From Haladaptatus halobius (lineage in GTDB: Archaea > Halobacteriota > Halobacteria > Halobacteriales > Haladaptataceae): a stretch of DNA of 64,000 bases. Shown piece after piece: positions 9,506 to 17,167 of the stretch (position 1 is its first letter; every line of letters starts with the position of its first letter). Below the pieces are notes generated by a model that worked only from the letters and a program-made list of their open reading frames with translations, was not told the origin of the DNA and did not search any database. The stretch lies in contig NZ_CP085336.1 of NCBI RefSeq assembly GCF_020618475.1, forward strand, positions 1 to 64,000, written 5' to 3'. Made by a program: the position numbers and the translations under genes.

Positions 9506-10489
9506 TTAGCGCACCTCTGGGTCGTAGAGGGTGGCAACATAAATGAGCGCGATCACTAGCGCGATCATGGTAATGACAGTCGCTGCTGCCGAGCCGAGAG
9601 CAAACCCACCGTTGGTCGGGCCGGGATTGTTGTACGCCGCCTGTTGAGTGTAGAGGACGAGCGTCGTTGTCGCCTCCCCAGGTCCACCTCCGGTTAGCCC
9701 ATAGGGCAATCCAAACGCCTGGAACGCGGGGAGCGTTCGAAAGATAAGCGCCACGAGGATGGTCGGTTTGAGCAACGGCAGCGTAATATCGCGAAACCGC
9801 TGCCATGGTGTCGTTCCGTCCATTCGCGCGGACTCGTATAGATACTCAGGAATGCTTGAAAGCCCGGCAAGCATAATAAGCGCCATAAACGAGGTCGTCT
9901 TCCAAATTGTGATTCCCGTCATTGCATAGAGCGCGATATCTGGCTTCGACAGGAATGGGTACGGCTGGTTGAGGAGGCCGATCCGCACGAGAATGTCGCT
10001 TAAGACACCGTAATTGGGGTTTAGGAGCCACGCCCAGATTTTCGCGTTGATGACCGTCGGCAACGCCCAGGGAAAGAGAATCGCAGCCTGTGCGAAATAC
10101 TTGCCCTTGAAATCGGCTTTGAGGAGCAACGCCAGTCCTAGTCCGAAGACCAGTTCGACCGGGACGCTCACGAACGTGTAAAAGAGGCTCACTCCCAGCG
10201 AATTCCAGAAGCTCTCGTCCGAAAAGAGATTACGATAGTTTTCGATTCCGACGAACTCGGTAGTCTGAGTAGGCAACTGGATAACGTATCCTGTATGCAG
10301 GCTCGCCCAAAGTGTGTCCACGATGGGATAAAACGAGACTGCGAGCAAGAAGAGCATCACCGGCATCAACAACACGGTAGCGAGCTCTTCTTCGGTAATT
10401 CGGAGCTCGCGATAGCGTCTAAGCCGACCGCGTAGATCCTCCTCACCGAAACGGGTGATATTCTGTTCGCCTGTGGTTGAGTCAACCAT
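9506..10489 (-). CDS. ABC sugar transporter permease, MalF type
   Basis: 327 residues. A cytoplasmic N-terminus is followed by six predicted membrane segments starting at VLLMPVMLFLLAVSFYPIV. The EAA-like loop YLYESARMDGTTPWQRFRDIT is recognisable. The start at 10489 (MVDSTTGEQ) is preferred over in-frame codons at 10510 and 10585 because the only TATA-like element (ccataaat, 10514-10521) is 25-32 nt upstream of it. It pairs with the MalG-type permease that follows and with the binding protein encoded upstream. The ATPase gene is about 9 kb away. Confidence 0.85.
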   Translation of the reverse strand: MVDSTTGEQNITRFGEEDLRGRLRRYRELRITEEELATVLLMPVMLFLLAVSFYPIVDTLWASLHTGYVIQLPTQTTEFVGIENYRNLFSDESFWNSLGVSLFYTFVSVPVELVFGLGLALLLKADFKGKYFAQAAILFPWALPTVINAKIWAWLLNPNYGVLSDILVRIGLLNQPYPFLSKPDIALYAMTGITIWKTTSFMALIMLAGLSSIPEYLYESARMDGTTPWQRFRDITLPLLKPTILVALIFRTLPAFQAFGLPYGLTGGGPGEATTTLVLYTQQAAYNNPGPTNGGFALGSAAATVITMIALVIALIYVATLYDPEVR

Positions 10490-10513
10490 TACGCTTGGTT
10501 GTGGTCTCATAGG

Positions 10514-10521
10514 CCATAAAT
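10514..10521 (-). promoter_or_regulatory. TATA element of the permease operon
   Basis: On the minus strand ATTTATGG lies 25-32 nt before the ATG at 10489. This supports a leaderless start and a promoter separate from that of the binding-protein gene. Confidence 0.45.
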
Positions 10522-10630
10522 TTGTCTGACGATAGCATGAGTCGTGAGAAAGCAAGCGTCTGATTATCCTCTGGGCTGGAGCCAAACACCTAGATCGAGA
10601 TAGCGACGCCAGGTCGACGAAGAACCGAAC

Positions 10631-11947
10631 TTAAGATTTATTGATGTCATTGTCAATCTGCTTCTGAGCGTCGTCGAGCGCTTTTTGCGGACTTTTCTGT
10701 TGTGTCAATGCTTTGTTGCACTCGGTGTACACGATGTTAGACCACTGCGAGTAGTTTGAAATCGCCGGACGGGCGCTCGTCTGATTGAGAATCTCTCCAA
10801 ATCGGTCAAGGAACGCTGGTTTATCGTTATCGCTCTTTTTCCAGTATGCGTCCTCGTAGAGTTCAGCACGGACTGGAAGTCGACTTCGGTCGACAGCCAG
10901 TTTTTCTTGGGCCTCGGCGGTGCCAACGTAGTTTGCCAGTTTCTGGGCGGCAGCACCATTCTTCGAGAAACTATTGATGAACAGACTCCAGCCACCGATA
11001 CAGGAGTTTTTCGCGTTTTTATGCCCCTCAGATTTCGGCATCGTCGCCACGGCGAATTTGTCGGTAACGGGTGTATTATCCTGGAAGAGAGCATATGCGT
11101 ACGGCCAGTTACGCATGAAGATCGTTTTCCCCTGCTGGAAGGTTTGACGATTGCCGTCAGTCCCGCTTGAGGCTGTTGCTTCGGGCGTAACCTTGTGCTT
11201 ATAGATAAGATCGACGGCGTGCTGGAGGGCTTGTACACCTTTCTCGGAATTAACGACTAGGTTGCCATTGTCGCCCTGCACGGTGCCGCCCATCCCCCAC
11301 AGCCAATTGAGCCACATGATCGTCAGCCCCTCAGTAGCACCACCTTGCCAGATGTAGCCATTAAGATCCTTGTTGGACTGATTCATAATGTCTTGGGCCA
11401 TGTTGACGAGCTCCATATACGTCGACGGCGGCTTGTCGTATCCAGCCGCTTTGAGCAAATCCGTTCGGTAATAGAGCGCGTTCGCGTCTGTGAACATGGG
11501 CATTCCATAAAGTGAGCCGTCGATAGTGGCAGTTTCGACCGGAGTTTTAAGCATCGCATCAGTGTGGTTCTTCGAATCCTTGATTTTCGCAGCCCAACCG
11601 GCATTGACGAACTCTGCTGGCCAGATCACGTCCATCATTCCGACATCGAATGATGAAGACTGGGCGGCAAACTGGTTGACGTAGTACTCTCGGCTCGAAC
11701 TCGATTCGGCAGGCGTCGACTGGATTTTTAGGGTTGCGTCAGTTTTCTTGCCGTAGGCGTTCTTGAAGTCCTTCGCCGACGGCTCAAACGAGGAAGTGTG
11801 GACAAATTTGATCGACCCTGAGGCCGACCCATTCCCGCTGCCGTTGCCATCACCTCCACCGAGACAGCCAGCAACGAGCGCGGTACTACCCGCAGCAGCC
11901 CCTTTAATAATCTGACGGCGTCTGATTGTACTGTCTTCCCACGCCAT
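10631..11947 (-). CDS. Extracellular sugar-binding lipoprotein of the ABC importer
   Basis: 438 residues, the solute-binding component of a carbohydrate ABC importer (family 1). The N-terminus has a twin-arginine signal (RRRQIIKG, 9-16) and a lipobox LVAGC with the lipidated cysteine at 28. A Gly/Ser-rich linker to the mature domain follows, the standard layout for haloarchaeal Tat lipoproteins. The first ATG of the open frame is five codons upstream, but the TATA at 11974-11981 fits the start at 11947. It is transcribed ahead of the two permease genes and would capture oligosaccharides outside the membrane. Ligand is inferred from the glycosidases nearby. Confidence 0.88.
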   Translation of the reverse strand: MAWEDSTIRRRQIIKGAAAGSTALVAGCLGGGDGNGSGNGSASGSIKFVHTSSFEPSAKDFKNAYGKKTDATLKIQSTPAESSSSREYYVNQFAAQSSSFDVGMMDVIWPAEFVNAGWAAKIKDSKNHTDAMLKTPVETATIDGSLYGMPMFTDANALYYRTDLLKAAGYDKPPSTYMELVNMAQDIMNQSNKDLNGYIWQGGATEGLTIMWLNWLWGMGGTVQGDNGNLVVNSEKGVQALQHAVDLIYKHKVTPEATASSGTDGNRQTFQQGKTIFMRNWPYAYALFQDNTPVTDKFAVATMPKSEGHKNAKNSCIGGWSLFINSFSKNGAAAQKLANYVGTAEAQEKLAVDRSRLPVRAELYEDAYWKKSDNDKPAFLDRFGEILNQTSARPAISNYSQWSNIVYTECNKALTQQKSPQKALDDAQKQIDNDINKS

Positions 11948-11973
11948 GGTAATGATATACATTCACGTTAATC

Positions 11974-11981
11974 ATATATAT
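11974..11981 (-). promoter_or_regulatory. TATA element of the binding-protein gene
   Basis: A TATATATG stretch on the minus strand 27-34 nt before the ATG at 11947, inside an AT-rich segment. Confidence 0.5.
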
Positions 11982-12076
11982 TTTTCCATCATAAATCTGC
12001 CAGACGATTCGTTGGTAGTGGCGTACACGCCCACGGATTGGTTGTCCATAGATCTCTTGCTGTCTTCTTCAGATGC

Positions 12077-13057
12077 TCAGAGAAGCACCGTAATAGCGAG
12101 ATACACGAGTACTGTTACCGTCACAAATTGTGCGAGCACAACAGCAATTGGCCGAATTCCCGTGGTGCGAAACTGCCGCGGGTTCAGGTCAATACCAAGG
12201 CCAACGAATGCGAGTGTGAACAACCAGTCACCAACGAGGGATACAGCCGAACGGACTGACGCATCCAGCACGTTCAGATTCGCCAGTAGTGCCACAAGGA
12301 TGAACCCGATGAGAAACTTGGGGAAGTGCGACCATATCTGAGAAACGCTAGTTCGTCCAGTCTTCGTCACGTGATTGAGTGTGTATATCAGCGCCAGCAC
12401 ACCGATAAACGTGTTTCTGATAAGTTTGGTCACGGTTGCCCACTGACCCGCCGTCTCGGAGACCGAAAATCCAACTGCGGCTGCTGGTCCGGTACTAAAG
12501 AGACTCAACCCCGCCCATACACCGAAAAGACGGTCTGGGACGCCGAGTATCTTACCGACCAGGGGAAACGCTACGAGGGTAACTGCGTCGAAAAGGAGGA
12601 TCGTTCCAGCAGCATATGTAATCGCGCTCTCGTCGCTGTCAATACTACTCCCAACGGCCAGTACGGCCGAGACGCCACAGATGCTTCCGCCAGCCGCTAA
12701 TAGTGGACGCATCTCGTGGCTGATGCCAAGATGTCGACCGACGAACTCGGTAAACACGACGCCAATGAAAATCACGCCCACCGCGAGAACGATAATAATC
12801 GGTCCCGTCGAAACCAGTTGCTCAACAGCGAGACTTCCGCCAAGTAATACAATTCCCGTCTCAAGAAGCAGCTTATATCTCTTGATACCGGGTTCGGCCC
12901 AGCTTGGCACACCGACGAGAACCGCCACGGCAACCCCGAGGCTGATCGCTACCACGAGTGGATTGGCGATCGTCGCCGTTCCGAGTCCCCTCGCTAGGAC
13001 GCTGAGTGCGCCGAGTACAACGAGACCAGGGAGGACGCGATAGCCGTCGAACGCCAT
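12077..13057 (-). CDS. YeiH/UPF0324-type membrane protein (putative sulfate exporter family)
   Basis: About 326 residues, almost entirely hydrophobic, with roughly ten membrane segments. Family hallmarks are LLETGIVLLGGSL, the Gly-rich GGSICGVSAVLAVG and the C-terminal LAFVGLGIDLNPR. The family (Cons_hypoth698, YeiH) is annotated as putative sulfate exporter, although transport has been shown for few members. The start MAFDGYRVLPG was chosen because the open frame's earlier residues look non-membrane and uncharacteristic. It has no evident functional tie to the sugar genes around it. Confidence 0.75.
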   Translation of the reverse strand: MAFDGYRVLPGLVVLGALSVLARGLGTATIANPLVVAISLGVAVAVLVGVPSWAEPGIKRYKLLLETGIVLLGGSLAVEQLVSTGPIIIVLAVGVIFIGVVFTEFVGRHLGISHEMRPLLAAGGSICGVSAVLAVGSSIDSDESAITYAAGTILLFDAVTLVAFPLVGKILGVPDRLFGVWAGLSLFSTGPAAAVGFSVSETAGQWATVTKLIRNTFIGVLALIYTLNHVTKTGRTSVSQIWSHFPKFLIGFILVALLANLNVLDASVRSAVSLVGDWLFTLAFVGLGIDLNPRQFRTTGIRPIAVVLAQFVTVTVLVYLAITVLL

Positions 13058-13400
13058 CAGGGCAGACCTAGGGCGAGGACAAGCGAGATTCCAAGTCCAA
13101 GTAACGTGGCTCGCCATCCTCGATCAGCGGGGACGATCTGACGGCAGAAGCGGCAAATTTTTCCGATGTGACTAGTTATCGGCAATCTACTCAACCTCTG
13201 TCCGGTTGTGTGACCAGCGAACACATAAATCTACCTTCTCGATACATCGCACTGAACGCGCATCTCCCTCGACTGGCGGAGTAGTGAACGCTCTACGCGT
13301 CGGTGAGTTACTCATCCGACCCGTTTACCATTATTGTGGTTCGCTTCATGAGAATGAATCATTCTCGCTTACTTTCAGGTGAAATTCGAATGGCGTCAGC
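13058..13400. other. Intergenic region with a perfect dyad
   Basis: 343 bp between the dehydratase stop and the YeiH start, both on the minus strand. It holds no credible open frame. Positions 13350-13366 form a dyad GAGAATGA-a-TCATTCTC (8-bp arms, 1-nt centre), listed separately. Confidence 0.4.
13350..13366. repeat. Perfect 8-bp dyad, possible operator
   Basis: GAGAATGA and TCATTCTC separated by one base. The compact symmetry looks like a dimeric regulator site, and no T-run follows as expected for a terminator. It lies about 35 bp past the dehydratase stop and about 290 bp before the YeiH start. Confidence 0.35.
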
Positions 13401-14663
13401 TTAGACGATGAGTTCCGAGTCGTCGGTCAGGTATTCTCGACATAGGTCACGGTTAAGCCGAACACCCAGCCCAGGACCCTCTGGAAGATCGATATAGCCA
13501 TCTTCGAGGATCGGCCCGCTCCCCTCGACACGTGTGACCATGTCGTTCCACCACGGGACATCCCTAGAGTGGTATTCCATCATCAGGAAGTTTGGAATCG
13601 ACGCCGAGGCATGGGCACCAGCAATGGTTCCAAGCGGACTCGAGATATTGTGTGAGGCGACGGGAATACCGTGTAAGTCACAGATCATGGCAATTTTGCG
13701 ATACTCACCGAGGCCGCCACACTTGTTCACGTCTGGAGCGGCGATGTCGAAAATGCCCTTTCGCGCAGCCTTGTTGAACTGGTGTGGTTTAACGAGATTT
13801 TCACCGGTCAAAACCGGCAAATCGAGTGCATCAGTGACGCGTTTCTGAGCTTCGAATTTCTCAGGGGGAATAGGGTCCTCAAGGAAGGCTAGGTCGAATG
13901 GTTCGAGTTTCTTGCCGAGGCGGATGGCCGTCTCGACGGTGAAGTTCCAGTGAAGGTCCATCCCGAGGTCGATATCGTAGCCGATCTCGTTCCGAACAGC
14001 TTCGACGAGACGTACCTTGTGCTTGATGGCCTCGTTGTCCATCCGTCGGTTGGCCTCGTCATACGATCGATGGGTCGGTACATCGAGATCGAGTTTCAGC
14101 GCCTCAAAGCCCTCGTCGACGACCTCACGAGCGGCTCGTGCGTACGACTCCGGCGTATAGACTTCTGTCGGGTCGTAGGCCGTTGCCTCGCCGAGGGACT
14201 CCCCGCCGTGGGTGTCACAGTAGATTTTGATTTTGTCGCGGTACTTCCCGCCCAGCAGTTCGTAAACAGGGACGTCGAACACTTTTCCCTTGATGTCGTA
14301 GCAGGCGGTCTCGATCGCGGTGAACGCGGCCTGCCCGACGCGGCCCGTGGCGGTGTAGCGCTGTTCGAGAAGTTCGACGATTCGGTCTGTGTCGAGTGGA
14401 TTCTCGCCCTCAAGGTCGATCGACATCCGACTGGCCATATCAAGCGCAGCCTCAGCACGAAAGGTTTCACCCAGCCCATAGACGTCTGAATCAGTTTCGA
14501 TCTTGACGATGCCCCACGTGAAATTTCCGGCGATAGCCATCGTCTTCACGTCAGTAATCTTGATATCTCGATCGGGAGTGCGATGCGATTCATCCATGCC
14601 CATGTCCCGCCAGGGTACGCCGCCACCCTGCGGAATACGGTACTCTGGTTCGTCCTCGTGCAT
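13401..14663 (-). CDS. Enolase-superfamily sugar-acid dehydratase
   Basis: 420 residues of the mandelate racemase/muconate lactonizing family. It probably dehydrates a sugar acid (xylonate, gluconate or galactonate) to the 2-keto-3-deoxy acid. Mg2+ ligands are D236 (GMDLHWN), E262 (LEDP) and E288 (TGEN). A KLD motif is at 190-192 and a catalytic-type histidine is H338 in ASHN. AATAAA 26-31 nt upstream (minus strand TTTATT) supports the ATG at 14663. Haloferax uses an enolase-superfamily xylonate/gluconate dehydratase (XacD), and the sugar dehydrogenase and aldolase genes nearby fit the same role. Exact substrate is undetermined. Confidence 0.82.
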   Translation of the reverse strand: MHEDEPEYRIPQGGGVPWRDMGMDESHRTPDRDIKITDVKTMAIAGNFTWGIVKIETDSDVYGLGETFRAEAALDMASRMSIDLEGENPLDTDRIVELLEQRYTATGRVGQAAFTAIETACYDIKGKVFDVPVYELLGGKYRDKIKIYCDTHGGESLGEATAYDPTEVYTPESYARAAREVVDEGFEALKLDLDVPTHRSYDEANRRMDNEAIKHKVRLVEAVRNEIGYDIDLGMDLHWNFTVETAIRLGKKLEPFDLAFLEDPIPPEKFEAQKRVTDALDLPVLTGENLVKPHQFNKAARKGIFDIAAPDVNKCGGLGEYRKIAMICDLHGIPVASHNISSPLGTIAGAHASASIPNFLMMEYHSRDVPWWNDMVTRVEGSGPILEDGYIDLPEGPGLGVRLNRDLCREYLTDDSELIV

Positions 14664-14688
14664 TAACTAGCCGATGCATGAAAGCTCG

Positions 14689-14694
14689 AATAAA
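14689..14694 (-). promoter_or_regulatory. TATA element of the dehydratase gene
   Basis: TTTATT on the minus strand, 26-31 nt before the ATG at 14663. Confidence 0.5.
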
Positions 14695-14770
14695 GTTTGT
14701 GGTATGTTTCCCCCACTCATTGGAATGGGCAGGTGTCGTTCATCGATTGCGATCGCCGACGATGGACCCG

Positions 14771-17041
14771 TCACCGCCCGACGGTACTGTCCGAAAACGC
14801 GATTGGCGACGATGGCGGTGTCGGCTCCCCCACTACCTCGACCGTTTCACGCAGCCGGATATCAGCCGTAGAGCGACCGATCTGCAGTTCGAATGACCCC
14901 GGTTCGATCATCCACTCGGCGTCACGATCGACGAGTGCAAGAGCGTCAACAGGCAGCGAGAACGAAATCCGTCGCCGTTCGCCGGGCGACAGCGAGAGTC
15001 GAGAGAAGCCCCGGAGTTCCCGAACTGGGCGCGTCACGCTAGCTTCGAGATCGCGAACGTAGAGTTGGACCACCTCGATACCGGGCCGTTTGCCGGTGTT
15101 TTCAACCTCGAGAGAGAAGTTGATCGATCTGGCCATTGAAACCGTCTTCGTTTCGAGGTCGAGCTCGCTATACTCGAATGTTGTGTAGCTCTCCCCGTGA
15201 CCGAACGGATACCACGGGTCAGCGGCTTCGTCGACGTAGTGCTGGTCGGCCGATAGTGCCGTTCGACAGTATTGGACGGGGAGCTGACCGACCGCCCGTG
15301 GAATTGATACAGGGAGCCGCCCAGAGGCGTCGACGTCCCCGAACAGCACATCTGCAATTGCTAATCCGCCAGCCTGTCCTGGAAGCCAAGCCTCGAGGAT
15401 AGCACTAGGTGCATCGAATCTACTGTCGAGCGAGAGTGGCCGACCGTTGATGAGCACCACGACAACTGGCGTCCCGGTTTCGGCAACTGCCTCGAGGAGT
15501 GCGTGCTGGTGGCCCGGCAACCCAAGGCTCGTCCGGTCGAGTCCTTCCCCGGCGGTGCCGGTCGCTTCCCGTTCGACGTCGATGCCGGATCGACCGCCGA
15601 CACAGGCAACGACGACATCGACTGCGTCGGCGGCAGCCCGAGTCGCATCAAATTCGTGTGACTCGAAATTGGCCGGATCGTCCTCGGCCTTCACGCTACA
15701 GCCCTGTTCGTAGCGGACCGCTTCCTGTCCCAGTCGATTGCGGATGGCGGCGAGTGGCGTGATCACTTCGAGGCCGTCCTCGTCGGATTCTGCCGCCGCG
15801 TAGGTGTAGTTGCCAAAGAGATGGCGTGGTGCATCCGCATTGGGTCCTACGATCGCGACAGTTGCCTCATCGGCGAGCGGGAGCGTCCCATCGTTTTCCA
15901 GGAGGACAAGCGATTCTCGAGCAGCGTTCCGAGCGAGACGATGTTGCTTGTCGGTATCGAAGATCTTACTAGCACGTTCAGGCTCCGGTACCGCTGAGTC
16001 GAACAGACCGAGACGGGATTTTTGCTCAAGATGACGACGAACTGCTTGATCCACGAACGCCTTGTCAATCCGCTTCTCACGGACTGCCTCAACGAGCGAT
16101 GCACCGAAGCATTCACGCTCGGGCAGTTCAACGTCGATACCGGCACGTAGCGCGGTTACACCTGCACTCGCGTGATCGGGCACCACATGATGGTCGTCAC
16201 AGAGGAGTTCGATCCCACGACCGTCCGAGACGACCGTACCATCGAACCCCCATTCCTCGCGGAGGATTCCTGTAAGGAGGCGATTGTCAGCGTGGCAGGG
16301 CACCCCGTCGACGGCGTGGTAGGCGGCCATAATCGATTCGACACCGCCTCGCTCGACCGCTGCCCGAAACGGTCGAAGATCATTCTGTTTGAGTGTGCGA
16401 AGCGATCCGGTCACAGGGGCACGGTTTCGGCCGCCTTCGGGGCGGCCGTGGCCAGCGAAGTGCTTGGCGGTTGCGAGGACCGAGTCCCAACTCCCCGCCT
16501 GGAACCCCTCGATTGCGGCGAGTCCCATGCAAGCCACGAGGTATGGATCCTCGCCGTAGGTCTCCTCGATCCGTCCCCACCGCGGATCCAGCCCAATATC
16601 GAGCACCGGCGCGAGCGTCGCCTGACAGCCTACCGCCTGGAGCTGTCCCGATATCTCATCAGTCACCTGCTCGACCAATGTCAGATTCCATGTGCTCGCC
16701 ATCCCGATACTCTGTGGGAAGGCAGTGCCGCGCCGGCCGGCATAGCCACAGAGCGCCTCTTCCCGGAAAATCGCCGGAATTCCTGGACGTGTATCCGCTT
16801 CGAGAAACTTCTGTATGTCACGGACCACGCGCGCGAGTGCCGTCGGATCGAGATGGCTCTCGCGGCCGACGCGCGTGACGCGTCCGATACCGTGTGGAAT
16901 CGTCTTGAGGGCACGTTCCCGAGAGAATTCCCCGTTCTCGAGGAGCGATCCAATCCGAACTGTGCCAAGTTGGGCCACCTTCTCCTCGAGGGAGAGGTCT
17001 GCGAGAAGCGAGGTAACTAGTTCCGTGTTCGTCGTTTGCAT
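14771..17041 (-). CDS. Glycoside hydrolase family 3 (beta-glucosidase/beta-xylosidase)
   Basis: 756 residues, no signal peptide, so probably cytoplasmic. The N-terminal TIM barrel shows RWGRIEETYGEDPYL (154-168), the substrate-binding KHFAGHG (193-199) and the nucleophile D273 in TVVSDGRG. An alpha/beta C-terminal domain and a C-terminal fibronectin-III-like domain follow. It would release terminal beta-linked glucose or xylose from imported oligosaccharides by a retaining mechanism. The start at 17041 matches a TATA near 17074 and lies 126 bp from the divergent GH31 start, so the two glycosidases share a regulatory region. Beta-glucosidase versus beta-xylosidase cannot be separated by eye. 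Confidence 0.85.
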   Translation of the reverse strand: MQTTNTELVTSLLADLSLEEKVAQLGTVRIGSLLENGEFSRERALKTIPHGIGRVTRVGRESHLDPTALARVVRDIQKFLEADTRPGIPAIFREEALCGYAGRRGTAFPQSIGMASTWNLTLVEQVTDEISGQLQAVGCQATLAPVLDIGLDPRWGRIEETYGEDPYLVACMGLAAIEGFQAGSWDSVLATAKHFAGHGRPEGGRNRAPVTGSLRTLKQNDLRPFRAAVERGGVESIMAAYHAVDGVPCHADNRLLTGILREEWGFDGTVVSDGRGIELLCDDHHVVPDHASAGVTALRAGIDVELPERECFGASLVEAVREKRIDKAFVDQAVRRHLEQKSRLGLFDSAVPEPERASKIFDTDKQHRLARNAARESLVLLENDGTLPLADEATVAIVGPNADAPRHLFGNYTYAAAESDEDGLEVITPLAAIRNRLGQEAVRYEQGCSVKAEDDPANFESHEFDATRAAADAVDVVVACVGGRSGIDVEREATGTAGEGLDRTSLGLPGHQHALLEAVAETGTPVVVVLINGRPLSLDSRFDAPSAILEAWLPGQAGGLAIADVLFGDVDASGRLPVSIPRAVGQLPVQYCRTALSADQHYVDEAADPWYPFGHGESYTTFEYSELDLETKTVSMARSINFSLEVENTGKRPGIEVVQLYVRDLEASVTRPVRELRGFSRLSLSPGERRRISFSLPVDALALVDRDAEWMIEPGSFELQIGRSTADIRLRETVEVVGEPTPPSSPIAFSDSTVGR

Positions 17042-17072
17042 GGATAGTTGATGCAAATATATTGGTGAATAT

Positions 17073-17082
17073 GTATAAATAG
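17073..17082 (-). promoter_or_regulatory. TATA element of the GH3 gene
   Basis: Minus-strand CTATTTATAC lies 32-41 nt before the ATG at 17041, giving at most a short leader. Confidence 0.45.
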
Positions 17083-17100
17083 ATCGTGGCTAGCGATAGA

Positions 17101-17114
17101 TTTGTGATTCAAAC
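17101..17114. promoter_or_regulatory. Dyad between divergent glycosidase promoters, possible IclR site
   Basis: TTTGTGATTCAAAC contains TTTG-N5-CAAA and shares the TGATT core with the exact 17-nt repeat GTTTGGTGATTGCAAAC beside the iclR gene at 20726. It differs by two single-base gaps. It sits between the GH3 and GH31 TATA elements, where one site could control both. Confidence 0.35.
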
Positions 17115-17133
17115 CGACACTTCGACAAGGTAG

Positions 17134-17141
17134 TTTTATTA
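17134..17141 (+). promoter_or_regulatory. TATA element of the GH31 gene
   Basis: TTTTATTA, 27-34 nt before the ATG at 17168, identical to the element of the sugar dehydrogenase gene. Confidence 0.55.
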
Positions 17142-17167
17142 CTCAAAGCCCACCACTCCCGATATCG

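Noticed and set aside
16172..17020. 282-codon plus-strand frame opposite GH3
   Set aside because: Antisense shadow; the GH3 reading has nucleophile and barrel motifs, this one has none.
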